From Actinomycetes bacterium (GTDB taxonomy: Bacteria; Actinomycetota; Coriobacteriia; Coriobacteriales; Eggerthellaceae): a DNA stretch of 64,000 nucleotides. The notes beneath the pieces are model-generated. The model made no database searches. It saw only the letters and a program-made list of their open reading frames with translations, and had not been told where the DNA came from. The translations under genes and the position numbers were made by a program. Positions 1-8,295 of this stretch are shown here, piece after piece; position 1 is the first letter of the stretch, and every line of letters starts with the position of its first letter. The stretch spans positions 51,588 through 115,587 of the forward strand of contig JAEZDJ010000060.1 in assembly GCA_023429565.1 (NCBI GenBank). Direction: 5' to 3'.

Positions 1-457
1 GCATGCTCGAGGCCGTCAACGCGACCACCGCATGAGACAGTCCTCGCGCATAAACGATACGAACCAAAAGAACAGCCCAAAAGGCAGACAGGACAAGAAG
101 CGATCCGGCATACCCAAGCGTCGCGAGCATACCCAGCACAAGGGGAAGAAACGCTTCCGCGGCAGGAGAAACCAGGCCAGACAGATACAGAGTCGACACG
201 GAGGCCACAATGGCAGCCACCAAGACGAGCTTTCTATCATTGGCGCCATGCAATGCCTTACGCGACGGAAGAAATGCGAGAGCCATCGAACCGATCAAAA
301 AGACGGCAAGAAATAACGAATAATTCAGTTCGGACACATCTCCGAGACCATGGAACAACGTCACCCTAAAAAATGCGCGCTGGTAATATGGCCAGAGAAA
401 CGTCAGACCAAGAAGCGCCAGCATATCAGGCGTACATGATCGTGCAAAACGCAGCAC
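1..457 (-). CDS. LuxR-family regulator, N-terminal membrane domain (partial, runs off window)
   Basis: Read in the minus strand from a GTG at 457 this frame stays open to the window edge (152 codons) and encodes hydrophobic segments separated by short charged loops, for example the stretch LNYSLFLAVFLIGSMALAF. A GGAGGG lies 11 bases upstream of the GTG. Eggerthellaceae carry many regulators with a polytopic membrane N-terminus and a C-terminal LuxR helix-turn-helix, often next to a Tat-exported flavoprotein reductase, as here. The DNA-binding part would lie outside the window, so the family call rests on membrane character and context. It could instead be another polytopic membrane protein. 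Confidence 0.6.
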   Translation of the reverse strand, partial: MLRFARSCTPDMLALLGLTFLWPYYQRAFFRVTLFHGLGDVSELNYSLFLAVFLIGSMALAFLPSRKALHGANDRKLVLVAAIVASVSTLYLSGLVSPAAEAFLPLVLGMLATLGYAGSLLVLSAFWAVLLVRIVYARGLSHAVVALTASSM

Positions 458-507
458 GCTACCCCCAACCCTCCATCATTCCGCCCCGATGTCCAGATGC
501 ACAAAAA

Positions 508-529
508 GAAGGCCTGATAGCAGGCCTTC
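508..529 (-). terminator. Rho-independent terminator after the flavoprotein gene
   Basis: Nine-base arms GAAGGCCTG and CAGGCCTTC flank a 4-base loop. On the minus strand the hairpin is followed by TTTTTGT; on the plus strand by TTTCTTTC. It lies 30 bases beyond the stop of the minus-strand flavoprotein and separates it from the downstream LuxR-type gene. Confidence 0.8.
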
Positions 530-559
530 TTTCTTTCTAAAGAATCCCCGTGACCAAAG

Positions 560-2185
560 TTAGGCGACACTCATGCAGTTGCGCGCCGAAATGCGACCAA
601 ATGCAAGACATTCACCCAAGTTGCCGCCACCATTGTACATGTTTGACCATACCGAGCCAAACTCTCCCGCACTGTAAAGATGAGGAATGGGCTGTCCCTC
701 CAAATCGATCACCTCGCCTTTCGCGCTACGACGAGGACCGCCATCCGTGTTCAGAATCGTCGGAGGACAGAACAGGGCGTAGTATGGAGCGCCGTCAACG
801 GTCTTCAAGGTCTTGGGTGGACGATGAAAGTACACGTCCTCACCGTTTGCACAGCACTCGTTCCATTGCTCAACCGTGCGCGACAGCTCATCGGCAGGCA
901 CCCCTATGAGATCAGCCAGCTTTTCGATGGAGTCAGCCGTGTAGCCCCACCCGTTCATGGGATCAAAGTCGATGTTCATCATTTTGTTTGCCACTATGGA
1001 CTGGTAGCCTATCGCGTCGGTGATGAGCCACGTCTTCGCCGGCATGGGAAGATGAGGCCACTCGCCGCCAAACTGCATGTGCCCATGACGAGATCCCACA
1101 TGGGTCGACAGGTCGCCCTCAGTGAACGTATCCCAATCAAGCGCCACGTCGCTATCCCAATCCATAAAGAAGCGACGACCGTTGACGCCGACGGTGATTC
1201 CTTGGTCTTTCGGCGTCCGCATCAAGCAGGTGTCCCCCTCGAACTCGCTCATGGACGTCCAGAAGCCAGCGCAGCTGTTCATGTGCCACATGTCAGCCCC
1301 ACAGCGGGCACACATGGTGATGCCGTCTCCCTCATTGCAGAGGCCGGCGATGCGGCGGGCAAACGGAGCGCTGAGGTAATCGGCCTTCATCTGTGAATTG
1401 TTTTCAAAGCCACCACAGCACATGATGACACCTTTGGCTGCCTTGGCATAGGTGCTTTTGCTGCCGTCGGTGTAGACGCATCCAAGGATTTCCTTCGTGT
1501 CGGGATCTTGAACCAAGGCGGTAGCAGGAGCATTCGTCTTATGCGTGATGGCATCGCTCAATGACTTAGCCACGTTGTTCATGAATAGCGTGACTTGGGT
1601 GTTGCCGTTTTGGCTGTCTTTCTTGAAGCTCACTTTTCCCAGAGAATAGGCATCGGGAAGCTCATTGTACTCCGGATAGCAGCTGGTGCCCGTTCCTGCC
1701 TCGAAGTGCTCAGTGACCGTGACGTCGTCCTCGCTGAAGCCTGGAAGAGAACGCAGCCAATCGAGGTTTTCCGAGATTCCCTCTGCAAAAGCGTCGAGAA
1801 CGTCGTCGGGGGTGTTGTCCATCTCTCCGCGCAGGTTTTTGAGATAGCTTGCGAACTTCTCCTTCTCTTTAGTCCAGAGAACCATGCCAGCGGCAAAGGC
1901 GCTGTTTCCGTTGCCCGTCTCGAGGGGTCCCTTCTCGAGCAACAGGCATGTCGCTCCATTTCCCTCGGTTGCAACGGTAACCGCCGAAGCGAATCCCGCA
2001 AGACCGCCACCGACGACGATAACGTCCCATTCTTCGTCCCATTTGATGTCGGCAACCGAGACCGCCTTGTCATTTGAGGCAGTTGCAGCAGGGGCGCATC
2101 CCGCCGCGCCCGCTACCGCAAGGCCGCCAAGGGCAATTCCCGCAGCCTTGATGAATGTGCGACGAGACTGCATCAGATCATCCAT
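560..2185 (-). CDS. Tat-exported FAD-dependent reductase (fumarate reductase/FAD_binding_2 family lipoprotein)
   Basis: 541 aa. The chosen ATG at 2185 has AGGAGGA just upstream; the frame is open further but without a better site. The N-terminus has the Tat motif SRRTFIK (residues 7-13), a hydrophobic stretch and a lipobox ending at Cys30, so the protein is probably exported folded and lipid-anchored. The FAD dinucleotide motif VVGGGLAGFAS is near residue 57. The C-terminus has the family's FAD-closing motif (HLYSAGEFGS ... NGGGNLGECLAFGR). Members reduce fumarate-like, steroid or other unsaturated acceptors, usually with electrons from menaquinol via cytochromes. No haem-binding CXXCH domain is present, so electrons must come from a partner. 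The substrate is unknown. A LuxR-type gene lies downstream and an ABC/DUF5714 operon upstream. Confidence 0.85.
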   Translation of the reverse strand: MDDLMQSRRTFIKAAGIALGGLAVAGAAGCAPAATASNDKAVSVADIKWDEEWDVIVVGGGLAGFASAVTVATEGNGATCLLLEKGPLETGNGNSAFAAGMVLWTKEKEKFASYLKNLRGEMDNTPDDVLDAFAEGISENLDWLRSLPGFSEDDVTVTEHFEAGTGTSCYPEYNELPDAYSLGKVSFKKDSQNGNTQVTLFMNNVAKSLSDAITHKTNAPATALVQDPDTKEILGCVYTDGSKSTYAKAAKGVIMCCGGFENNSQMKADYLSAPFARRIAGLCNEGDGITMCARCGADMWHMNSCAGFWTSMSEFEGDTCLMRTPKDQGITVGVNGRRFFMDWDSDVALDWDTFTEGDLSTHVGSRHGHMQFGGEWPHLPMPAKTWLITDAIGYQSIVANKMMNIDFDPMNGWGYTADSIEKLADLIGVPADELSRTVEQWNECCANGEDVYFHRPPKTLKTVDGAPYYALFCPPTILNTDGGPRRSAKGEVIDLEGQPIPHLYSAGEFGSVWSNMYNGGGNLGECLAFGRISARNCMSVA

Positions 2186-2281
2186 GTCATTCCTCCTTTG
2201 TCGTTGACGACGGAAACCCAACCATCTTTGGGTCTCCTTCTTCAAGGCAACAGTCTCAAAGATGCCTTGCGACAAAACGAG

Positions 2282-2331
2282 CGCAATAACTACGTAGATG
2301 CCCCTTCAAATCAATCTACGTAGTTATTGCG
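2282..2331. promoter_or_regulatory. 18-bp perfect inverted repeat upstream of the flavoprotein gene
   Basis: CGCAATAACTACGTAGAT at 2282-2299 is repeated exactly in inverse orientation at 2314-2331, with a 14-base spacer. Each arm itself contains the palindrome CTACGTAG. It lies about 97 bases upstream of the flavoprotein start and about 50 bases past the DUF5714 stop. No T-run follows on either strand, so an operator is likelier than a terminator. The adjacent LuxR-type regulator is the obvious candidate to bind it (inference). Confidence 0.6.
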
Positions 2332-2383
2332 TAGGCATGCTCGTCGAGGGATGCAGAGTGACGGCGCCACACCATCGCTCATT

Positions 2384-3097
2384 TCAATGCGAAGCCGTCG
2401 GGGGCGAATAGGGGCATCTTGCACCAAGGCACTCTGGATTGCCTTGCGAGAAGCCGCAGACCATTCTTGGCGGCAGATGCATGTGCACCTGAAGAAGTGC
2501 GGCGGTGTAGCCAACTGCAACCTCCAGGGAAACGAAAGAGGTTCGTTTGCAGCACCGCGGGCCTCCCAGTTCAGCAAGACGTGACAGGATGAGAGACGTG
2601 AGTCGCGTCGACTGCGCCCAAGGCTCGACCGTCATTGGGGTTGAACCCGTCACGATGCTCATATACATGCCAGAGCTGATGGCGGCACCGCAGCACCCCC
2701 AAAAACCACAGGTGCCTCCCGGCACCTCGAGACTTCTGACACGAAGCTCGTCCAAAGCTTTGGCGAGATCGAGGTCTCCGCCAGCGTTACGATACGCGGT
2801 CAGCAACGCTGCACCGACAAGCGTATGATGCTCGGGACCGTTTGGGTACACCGCACGATCATTCATCGCCGCCACGGCAATCGTGAAGGGGTCATCCGAG
2901 GATGAAGCTCGGCAAATGTCCATGATGCTGCTCACGCCTGCAGCCCGATGACAGGTATCGCAGACATAATGCCCTCGAATGCAGGCCGCATGCCCGCTTT
3001 CCATCTTATGGCACAGGACACATTCGACCTCATATGCTTCCTGGCTGTATGCCAATGACTCCCCGCATATCAAACACGAGGCATTTCCAACCGACAT
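2384..3097 (-). CDS. Cys-rich DUF5714-type protein
   Basis: 237 aa. Start ATG at 3097 with AGGAGAG upstream; the frame extends further without a ribosome site. Cysteines are clustered: CLICGE near the N-terminus, then CVLCHK, CDTCH, CGFWGCCGAA, RCCKRTS and a C-terminal CLGARCPY. This suggests several metal or Fe-S sites. The pattern resembles DUF5714, a domain known alone or at the end of radical SAM proteins; its function is not established. It starts 67 bases after the ABC permease stop and is probably the last gene of that operon. No signal peptide is visible, so it is probably cytoplasmic. The family call is from memory of the pattern. Confidence 0.65.
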   Translation of the reverse strand: MSVGNASCLICGESLAYSQEAYEVECVLCHKMESGHAACIRGHYVCDTCHRAAGVSSIMDICRASSSDDPFTIAVAAMNDRAVYPNGPEHHTLVGAALLTAYRNAGGDLDLAKALDELRVRSLEVPGGTCGFWGCCGAAISSGMYMSIVTGSTPMTVEPWAQSTRLTSLILSRLAELGGPRCCKRTSFVSLEVAVGYTAALLQVHMHLPPRMVCGFSQGNPECLGARCPYSPPTASH

Positions 3098-3164
3098 CGC
3101 CCTCTCCTTCCTGATATATTCGCCGCGCCGTGAGACAACGCTGGCACGAATGCCGTGACGTCTT

Positions 3165-4175
3165 TCAGCGCCATCTGACAGCATGCTTCTCGATCAAGGC
3201 GATCACTGCATTCAGCGCTGTCACCACCAAGCCCACCACGATAATTCCAGCCAAGACATTCGTATAGTTCGCAAAATTGGTGTAATTGATGATGTAATAC
3301 CCCATTCCCGATTTGGCTCCAAGCATTTCAGCAAAGGTCAGCATCATGATTGACGATGTCAGTTGGACACGTAAGCCTGCGACCACGCCAGGAATCATGA
3401 AGGGAAGCAAAATGTTTCCCACCATAGAAAAACTGTTCAGTTCCAACATTCGTGCGGAGTCCAGGATATGTCGGTCAAGAGACGCAACCCTGATGACCGT
3501 GTTCAGGAACGTCGGCCAAAACAATCCCAGAAATATCACCATGGCCGAAGCTGATCTGAACGAAGGCATGACAGCCACTAAATAGGGGGCAAACACCACT
3601 GACGGAATAGGCGCAAGCACCTGGGCGAGGGGCGTGAAAATCTCACGCAAGCTTCTCACCCATCCAACAAGAAGCCCCAGCAGCACGCCCGCCGCCAAGG
3701 CCGTCACTGCCCCAAAAAGCAGCAATTCCATCGATGAGACGACATTCTGAAGCAGAACGGGCCACTGATTCGCAAACACTACAAACACCGCTTCAGGAGA
3801 GGGGAACAAAACGGGATGCAAGCGGTTGAATTTGGTGGTGAGCCCCTCCCAAAACAAAAAGACAACCCACAGCATGAGGACGATCCAAAAGGTCGACCAG
3901 GCAGTATCAGGCTTTCTCAAAGCTCGGGCCACCGCTGCGGCCTCCGTTAGGCAGAGGGCGACAACAAAAGGCAGCGGCGAAGGAACAGACTTCGATCCCG
4001 GCATGAAAATCAAGGCGACAAGCACAGCGAGCAGTACATGAGAGCAGATCAAAGGTATCAAAAGCATGCTAACGCCTTTTGATGGCCCAGTTTTAAGCTT
4101 TCTTCTACTCTGTCGATCATGCCGTTTTTCCGCCACTCCCGCAGCGCCGCCGCCAAGAACGCGTTCAACATCCAT
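3165..4175 (-). CDS. ABC transporter permease (NitT/TauT, SsuC-like)
   Basis: 336 aa from the ATG at 4175, which overlaps the ATPase gene by 11 bases and has GGGGGAGG 8 bases upstream. A later in-frame Met at 4067 would remove a polar 36-residue leader and is the alternative start. The protein has about eight hydrophobic segments; the second half carries the BPD_transp_1 core with the EAA-type loop near DSARMLELNSFS. Members of the family import sulfonates, nitrate, taurine or aromatic acids with an NMT1-type binding protein. The extra N-terminal pair of membrane segments (to about residue 100) makes it longer than typical SsuC (about 260 aa). Confidence 0.82.
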   Translation of the reverse strand: MDVERVLGGGAAGVAEKRHDRQSRRKLKTGPSKGVSMLLIPLICSHVLLAVLVALIFMPGSKSVPSPLPFVVALCLTEAAAVARALRKPDTAWSTFWIVLMLWVVFLFWEGLTTKFNRLHPVLFPSPEAVFVVFANQWPVLLQNVVSSMELLLFGAVTALAAGVLLGLLVGWVRSLREIFTPLAQVLAPIPSVVFAPYLVAVMPSFRSASAMVIFLGLFWPTFLNTVIRVASLDRHILDSARMLELNSFSMVGNILLPFMIPGVVAGLRVQLTSSIMMLTFAEMLGAKSGMGYYIINYTNFANYTNVLAGIIVVGLVVTALNAVIALIEKHAVRWR

Positions 4176-4977
4176 CCTGTTCGCCTCCCCCGCTTTCGTC
4201 GAGATAAAAAAGGGAGCGGATCGCTGACTCCAATGAAAGAAAAGCCGCGCACTTCTTGCCGCAGCACGCCTCGCGCGGTCGAGGCATGTCCACGGGGATG
4301 TCCCGCTCTATCCGGCCAGGACGCATGAACAAGATTCGATCAGCAAGGACCAACGCCTCGTCTATGTCGTGCGTCACGAACACAACCGTTCTGCGTCTCC
4401 CGTTCGCCCCCGCCTCCTGCCAGAGCCTGATCAGCAGATTTTGAAGTTCTCGGCGGCTCTTAGCGTCAAGGGCTCCAAAGGGTTCGTCAAGCAAAAGCAC
4501 GTCGCTTTCCATTGCTAACGCCCGCGCTATGGCAACGCGTTGCTGCATGCCCCCAGACAGTTGGAAGGGATATCTGCCTGCTTCCTTCAGAATCCCTACC
4601 TGGTCCAAATAGGCAGAAGCGCGCTCAATCGCTTCTCGTTTCCGCAACCCCTTCTGGGCTTTTCGCATGCTGAACGAAACGTTTTTCAATGCTGTCATCC
4701 AAGGAAAAAGCGAGTAATGTTGAAAGACGACAGCCCGCGTCGTGCCGGGACCCTCGAGCGGAGAGCCGCCCATGGTCACCCTTCCGCTGTCAGGCGTGTT
4801 CAGCCCAGCGAGAACTGAAAGCAACGTTGATTTTCCACAACCGGAATGGCCGATCAGGCAAACGAATTCGCCTTCATCAACCCGCAGGGAAACCCGATCC
4901 AACGCACGTGATGTTCCTGCCTTGTCACGATAGGAATAGGTTACCTCATCCACTTCAAGGAAGGCCCTCGCGCACAT
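4165..4977 (-). CDS. ABC transporter ATP-binding protein (NitT/TauT, SsuB-like)
   Basis: 270 aa. Start ATG at 4977 is 5 bases after the binding-protein stop; an upstream extension would overlap that gene heavily. Walker A GHSGCGKST is at residues 43-51, the Q-loop is in VVFQHYSLFPW, the signature is LSGGMQQR, Walker B is VLLLDEP and the switch histidine is in VTHD. All catalytic motifs are intact, so it should power the adjacent permease. After the core domain it carries a Cys/Gly-rich tail (REACCGKKCAAF) unusual for the family. It is the middle gene of the binding protein-ATPase-permease-DUF5714 operon. Confidence 0.9.
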   Translation of the reverse strand: MCARAFLEVDEVTYSYRDKAGTSRALDRVSLRVDEGEFVCLIGHSGCGKSTLLSVLAGLNTPDSGRVTMGGSPLEGPGTTRAVVFQHYSLFPWMTALKNVSFSMRKAQKGLRKREAIERASAYLDQVGILKEAGRYPFQLSGGMQQRVAIARALAMESDVLLLDEPFGALDAKSRRELQNLLIRLWQEAGANGRRRTVVFVTHDIDEALVLADRILFMRPGRIERDIPVDMPRPREACCGKKCAAFLSLESAIRSLFYLDESGGGEQDGC

Positions 4978-4982
4978 CGAGC

Positions 4983-6143
4983 TCAAGCCTTGACGTTGTG
5001 GGTTTTGAATTCCTCGTCGATTCGGACATACCAATCGGGGTTCTCGCCACGGGCGATCATCTCATCGAGCGCTGCGCGGTAAATTCCCACTTCGACATGG
5101 TCTTCCATTTGATAGCTGCTCTCGGCGGGAATGGTGTTCGTCTGTTTCATCACCTCATAGAAATCGCACACCGCATCGGAGTAGGGATCCATCTCGACGA
5201 CCATTGCCGCCTCATAGTCGTCCGTGCCATAGATGACCGCTTCGACATACGCCTCGTCCTGGCCCGAGTACTCCATGATCGCCTTGATGGCCTTGTCGCG
5301 ATCGTTTTGCAAAACGTCGAACGCACGGAGATTGGCAATCTCAAATTTCACCAAGGCACTCGGCTTGTCCTCGATGCATTGGAAATTCGTGGTCTGCCGA
5401 CAACAGGGAAAATCGGGGCTCAAATCTCCCACCCTCAGAGCAACCTCCACTCCTGCCTTTTGCGCAACATAGCCATACCCGCTGTTCACGAATCCGCAAT
5501 CAAGCTCGCCTTTGCGAACCCCCTCCATGGTCGAAGCGCTTGAATCCTGAATGATCCACTCACATTCCGACTCATTGTCTATGCCTGCGTCGGCGATGAG
5601 TCCTTGCATGACAATATGACCCGTTTCCATGGGGTAATAACCGATGCGCTTGCCTTTGAAGTCTTCGGGCGTTTTGAAGGCATCTTTGTTTTCCGGCAAA
5701 GCCAAGACTTCCGACCCCTCAGCAATCGTGCCTCCGATGACAACGACGTTTTCCACCCCTTGCCCCACAAACGTGCAGGTGGGGATAACGCCAAAGGGAA
5801 GAATATCCAACCGGTTCTCGCTCACTGCCGTGATGCCGTCCGAAAGGTTGGCGATGGTCTCGAAGGATACATCGAGATTTTCCTCCTCATACAGGCCCAA
5901 TTGGCTTGCAACAACAATGCAGGCAATCTTTATGTCTTTGCCCGGAGCGCCGACGGTGAGGCTTTCGAGCACGCCTGCGTTCACCGCATAGCCCTTCGTG
6001 CCGACACCTTCCGCCGTTTGAGCAGCGCCGTCGTTTGAAGCATTTGTCGCACAACCGGGCATCGCGCCAAGGCCTGCAAGAACTAGCGCTGCCGTCGTCC
6101 CCGTCACAAAGGTGCGGCGCGTAATAAACTCATCGTTCCCCAT
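4983..6143 (-). CDS. ABC transporter substrate-binding lipoprotein (NMT1/THI5-like)
   Basis: 386 aa. It has a Tat-like twin arginine (ITRRTFV, residues 7-13), a hydrophobic stretch and a lipobox ending at Cys31, so it is probably a lipid-anchored binding protein on the outer face. The rest follows the NMT1/SsuA-type periplasmic-binding pattern (IACIVVASQLGLYEEENLDV, then FKGKRIGYYP). These proteins bind small organic anions, sulfonates or pyrimidine-like compounds; the ligand cannot be named. It is the first gene of the operon. AAGGGA lies 9 bases before the ATG. Confidence 0.85.
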   Translation of the reverse strand: MGNDEFITRRTFVTGTTAALVLAGLGAMPGCATNASNDGAAQTAEGVGTKGYAVNAGVLESLTVGAPGKDIKIACIVVASQLGLYEEENLDVSFETIANLSDGITAVSENRLDILPFGVIPTCTFVGQGVENVVVIGGTIAEGSEVLALPENKDAFKTPEDFKGKRIGYYPMETGHIVMQGLIADAGIDNESECEWIIQDSSASTMEGVRKGELDCGFVNSGYGYVAQKAGVEVALRVGDLSPDFPCCRQTTNFQCIEDKPSALVKFEIANLRAFDVLQNDRDKAIKAIMEYSGQDEAYVEAVIYGTDDYEAAMVVEMDPYSDAVCDFYEVMKQTNTIPAESSYQMEDHVEVGIYRAALDEMIARGENPDWYVRIDEEFKTHNVKA

Positions 6144-6182
6144 AGTTCAGCGTCCCTTCCCCTCCAGCTATATAATGATTTT

Positions 6183-6214
6183 ATTGCATATGTCTTATAA
6201 TGGACATATGCAAT
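6183..6214. promoter_or_regulatory. 12-bp perfect inverted repeat in the ABC operon promoter
   Basis: ATTGCATATGTC (6183-6194) and its exact inverse (6203-6214) are separated by 8 bases containing TTATAA. On the minus strand TATACT lies just upstream (6215-6220). The repeat sits 40 bases before the binding-protein ATG, where an operator would be expected. It differs from the repeat at 2282-2331, so a different regulator is likely. Confidence 0.55.
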
Positions 6215-6419
6215 TAGTATAGCACGTTTGTTATAAACAGCAGAAATTGGGGTATTTTAAAATGGGATGAAACGCAGGCATCACGAAAGAACCACCCGGA
6301 AGAAAACGGTCAACCATTTGCCAACGAGGGAATGCATGCAGGAGGACAGAGCTGTCGTTGCGTGATAGAGTTGGCGCATAAGCCGTAATGGCAGTCATTC
6401 GATTGCGGGGAGGGTGAAA

Positions 6420-6494
6420 ATGGGCTACTTGATTTCCGTGCTGTGTTTCATCGGCGCCACCCTTTGCATCTCGCAAATCAGGCGTCTCAGCTGA
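6420..6494 (+). CDS. Possible small membrane protein (24 aa)
   Basis: ATG at 6420 is preceded by GGGGAGGG at a normal distance and encodes a 24-residue peptide (starting MGYLISVLCF, ending QIRRLS): a single hydrophobic segment with two Cys and a short basic end, then TGA. A strong GC-rich hairpin (6507-6538) follows 12 bases after the stop. A good ribosome site, one membrane span and a following hairpin fit a small single-span membrane protein. It is the only coding signal in the 404-base gap 6144-6547. No homologue is recognised and it could be chance. Confidence 0.4.
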   Translation: MGYLISVLCFIGATLCISQIRRLS

Positions 6495-6506
6495 GATGGG
6501 GTGCAC

Positions 6507-6538
6507 AACGTGGGCCGGTCATTTGATCGGCCCACGTT
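6507..6538. terminator. Strong hairpin between the convergent small ORF and the thioesterase gene
   Basis: AACGTGGGCCGGTC pairs with GATCGGCCCACGTT (14 bp with one G-T pair) around an ATTT loop. It lies 9 bases beyond the thioesterase stop and 12 beyond the small plus-strand ORF. Neither side has a long T-run, so termination efficiency is uncertain. Confidence 0.5.
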
Positions 6539-6547
6539 CGTTCAGCC

Positions 6548-6991
6548 TCAGAAACGGGTCTCTGGTTCAACAATCTCAAGATAACGGTCATAAAGCCAAG
6601 GGGTCGACTTCTTCATGTTGACTGGCTTGAACGTTTCAGCATCCACAAGGCAGTGGGTGCTTCGTCCGGTGCAACACGGTTGGTCGACGTCCATGTTTTG
6701 ACCTTGCCTGAAAACCTCGTAGGCGTACACGGTCTTGACTGGGCGCACCTCGACCACCCTCGTCCGCACCACTGCCACATCGCCGTAACGCAAGGGGCTT
6801 CCATAGTTGCACTCAAAATGCACGACGGGCGATTGAAAGCCTGCCTGTTCGATCTTTTCGTAGGGACAGCCAACCTCCGCAAGAAACGCCGTCCTCGCAT
6901 CTTCGAAGTAAAGGAGGTAGTTGGCATGGTAGACGATCCCCATCATATCCGTCTCGGCATACCGTATGGTAATTGGCGTGCAAACCCGCAT
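6548..6991 (-). CDS. Acyl-CoA thioesterase (YbgC/4-hydroxybenzoyl-CoA thioesterase family)
   Basis: 147 aa hotdog-fold protein. ATG at 6991 has AAAGGT six bases upstream; a TTG 24 bases earlier is the only other start. The N-terminus has the active-site motif RYAETDMMGIVYHANYL, with the catalytic Asp and the His-Ala-Asn-Tyr-Leu signature typical of YbgC/FcbC enzymes, which hydrolyse acyl- or aryl-CoA esters in the cytoplasm. A Cys-Cys pair (QPCCTGRS) sits where the family usually has a hydrophobic strand. The gene is divergent from the DUF2974 gene, with only 41 bases between the starts. Confidence 0.85.
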   Translation of the reverse strand: MRVCTPITIRYAETDMMGIVYHANYLLYFEDARTAFLAEVGCPYEKIEQAGFQSPVVHFECNYGSPLRYGDVAVVRTRVVEVRPVKTVYAYEVFRQGQNMDVDQPCCTGRSTHCLVDAETFKPVNMKKSTPWLYDRYLEIVEPETRF

Positions 6992-7032
6992 GATTGACCT
7001 TTCGTCACTTTTCAATCGGTTACAATGAACCC

Positions 7033-8295
7033 ATGGCCAATATCGTATCGTATATGGAGAACGATCAGAGAACTTTCTCGGAATCCCCGCTTAACCCCGT
7101 GGACAGCCTCGTCTTGTCCACGCTTGCCTATTTCAACTACGAGGCAACGGGATTGGTGGGCTCGCCGTCGTCGAATAGGGTGCTGCTTCACGACATAGTC
7201 GCTCTCTCGGACTGGAAAGTGCTGTGTTGCTCAAACTGGCTCGAAGACGCAAAGGAGGCCCCTCGATTTCTTCGCGCATTGATGGCCAGCAGGCGCTACC
7301 GTTCAACGCTGGTCGCATTTTACGTGAACGAGAGCTCGGATGCAGTGGAGAAGCAATTTTCCGCCGTGACGCTCTTTTTGCCAGACTCTGCAGGGGGTTC
7401 CGAAGAAACGGCCTATCTCGCGTTCCGAGGAACCGACGGAAGCTTTGCCGGCTGGAAAGAGGACTTCAACCTGTGCTTCAAAGACGTAATTCCCTCGCAG
7501 CAGGCCGCTGCAGCTTATGTGTCGGGAGTTGCTTCAGCCTGCACCTGCCCTCTCGTGCTTGGAGGCCATTCAAAGGGCGGGAACTTGGCAGAATACGCCG
7601 CCTCGGTCGTGGACGAGAGCATTTATTCACGCATTGCCGGGATATACAATCATGATGGTCCCTCATTTCTTGGTGATCCCTCTCCTCGCATGGGTCAACC
7701 CTGCTTCTCGCAGTTGTTGCACAAAACCGTTCCTGAGTCGTCGGCCTTCGGCATGATCTTGGAGCGCCGCGAGGATTATCGCGTGGTGCAGTCCACGGCG
7801 CTTTCCGTTTTTCAACACGAGCCCTTTTCTTGGAAGGTGGAAGGTCCCGATTTCCTCTATCAGGAATCGCTTAATCCATCGGCAGCGTTTTTTGACTCGG
7901 CGCTTGACACCTGGCTCAGAAGAAGAACGACGGCCGAACGCGAGCGATTCATCGATACGATATACGAGCTCTTCGTCTCCACTGAAGCAAACACCTGGGG
8001 AGAATTCCAGGAGAAGCTGTTCGCGAACATGCGCACCCTGCTCGGCACAGGCTCAAAGCTCGACCCGGAAACCAAACGGTTTGTTGGCCAGACGCTCGGT
8101 TCATTGGCTGGCGTGGTTCGAGATGAGACGGTACGACGGCTCAGGCCTTCTCCCCGTGCCTTCCTGGCTCGGCGGCGAAACGCCTATAAATCTTGCGAGC
8201 CCGACCAAAGCACGCCTCCAGGCGACACCATTCAAACAGCGATTGAAGACGACACGAGAAAGGAAGCATCGGATCATGGGCAATCGCGCAACTGA
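7033..8295 (+). CDS. DUF2974 (Mbeg1-like) alpha/beta-hydrolase family protein
   Basis: 420 aa. Start ATG at 7033 gives MANIVSYMENDQ, matching the usual MANI...Y beginning of this family; the TTG at 6994 is less likely. A nucleophile-elbow motif GGHSKGGNLAEYA (GXSXG type) follows the strand LVLGG, as in lipase-like hydrolases, and LAFRGTDGS matches the family's oxyanion strand. The substrate is unknown. No signal peptide is seen. No Shine-Dalgarno precedes the ATG, and TACAAT at 7021-7026 would place transcription start at about the ATG, so the mRNA may be leaderless. The last 20 bases overlap menA. Confidence 0.8.
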   Translation: MANIVSYMENDQRTFSESPLNPVDSLVLSTLAYFNYEATGLVGSPSSNRVLLHDIVALSDWKVLCCSNWLEDAKEAPRFLRALMASRRYRSTLVAFYVNESSDAVEKQFSAVTLFLPDSAGGSEETAYLAFRGTDGSFAGWKEDFNLCFKDVIPSQQAAAAYVSGVASACTCPLVLGGHSKGGNLAEYAASVVDESIYSRIAGIYNHDGPSFLGDPSPRMGQPCFSQLLHKTVPESSAFGMILERREDYRVVQSTALSVFQHEPFSWKVEGPDFLYQESLNPSAAFFDSALDTWLRRRTTAERERFIDTIYELFVSTEANTWGEFQEKLFANMRTLLGTGSKLDPETKRFVGQTLGSLAGVVRDETVRRLRPSPRAFLARRRNAYKSCEPDQSTPPGDTIQTAIEDDTRKEASDHGQSRN

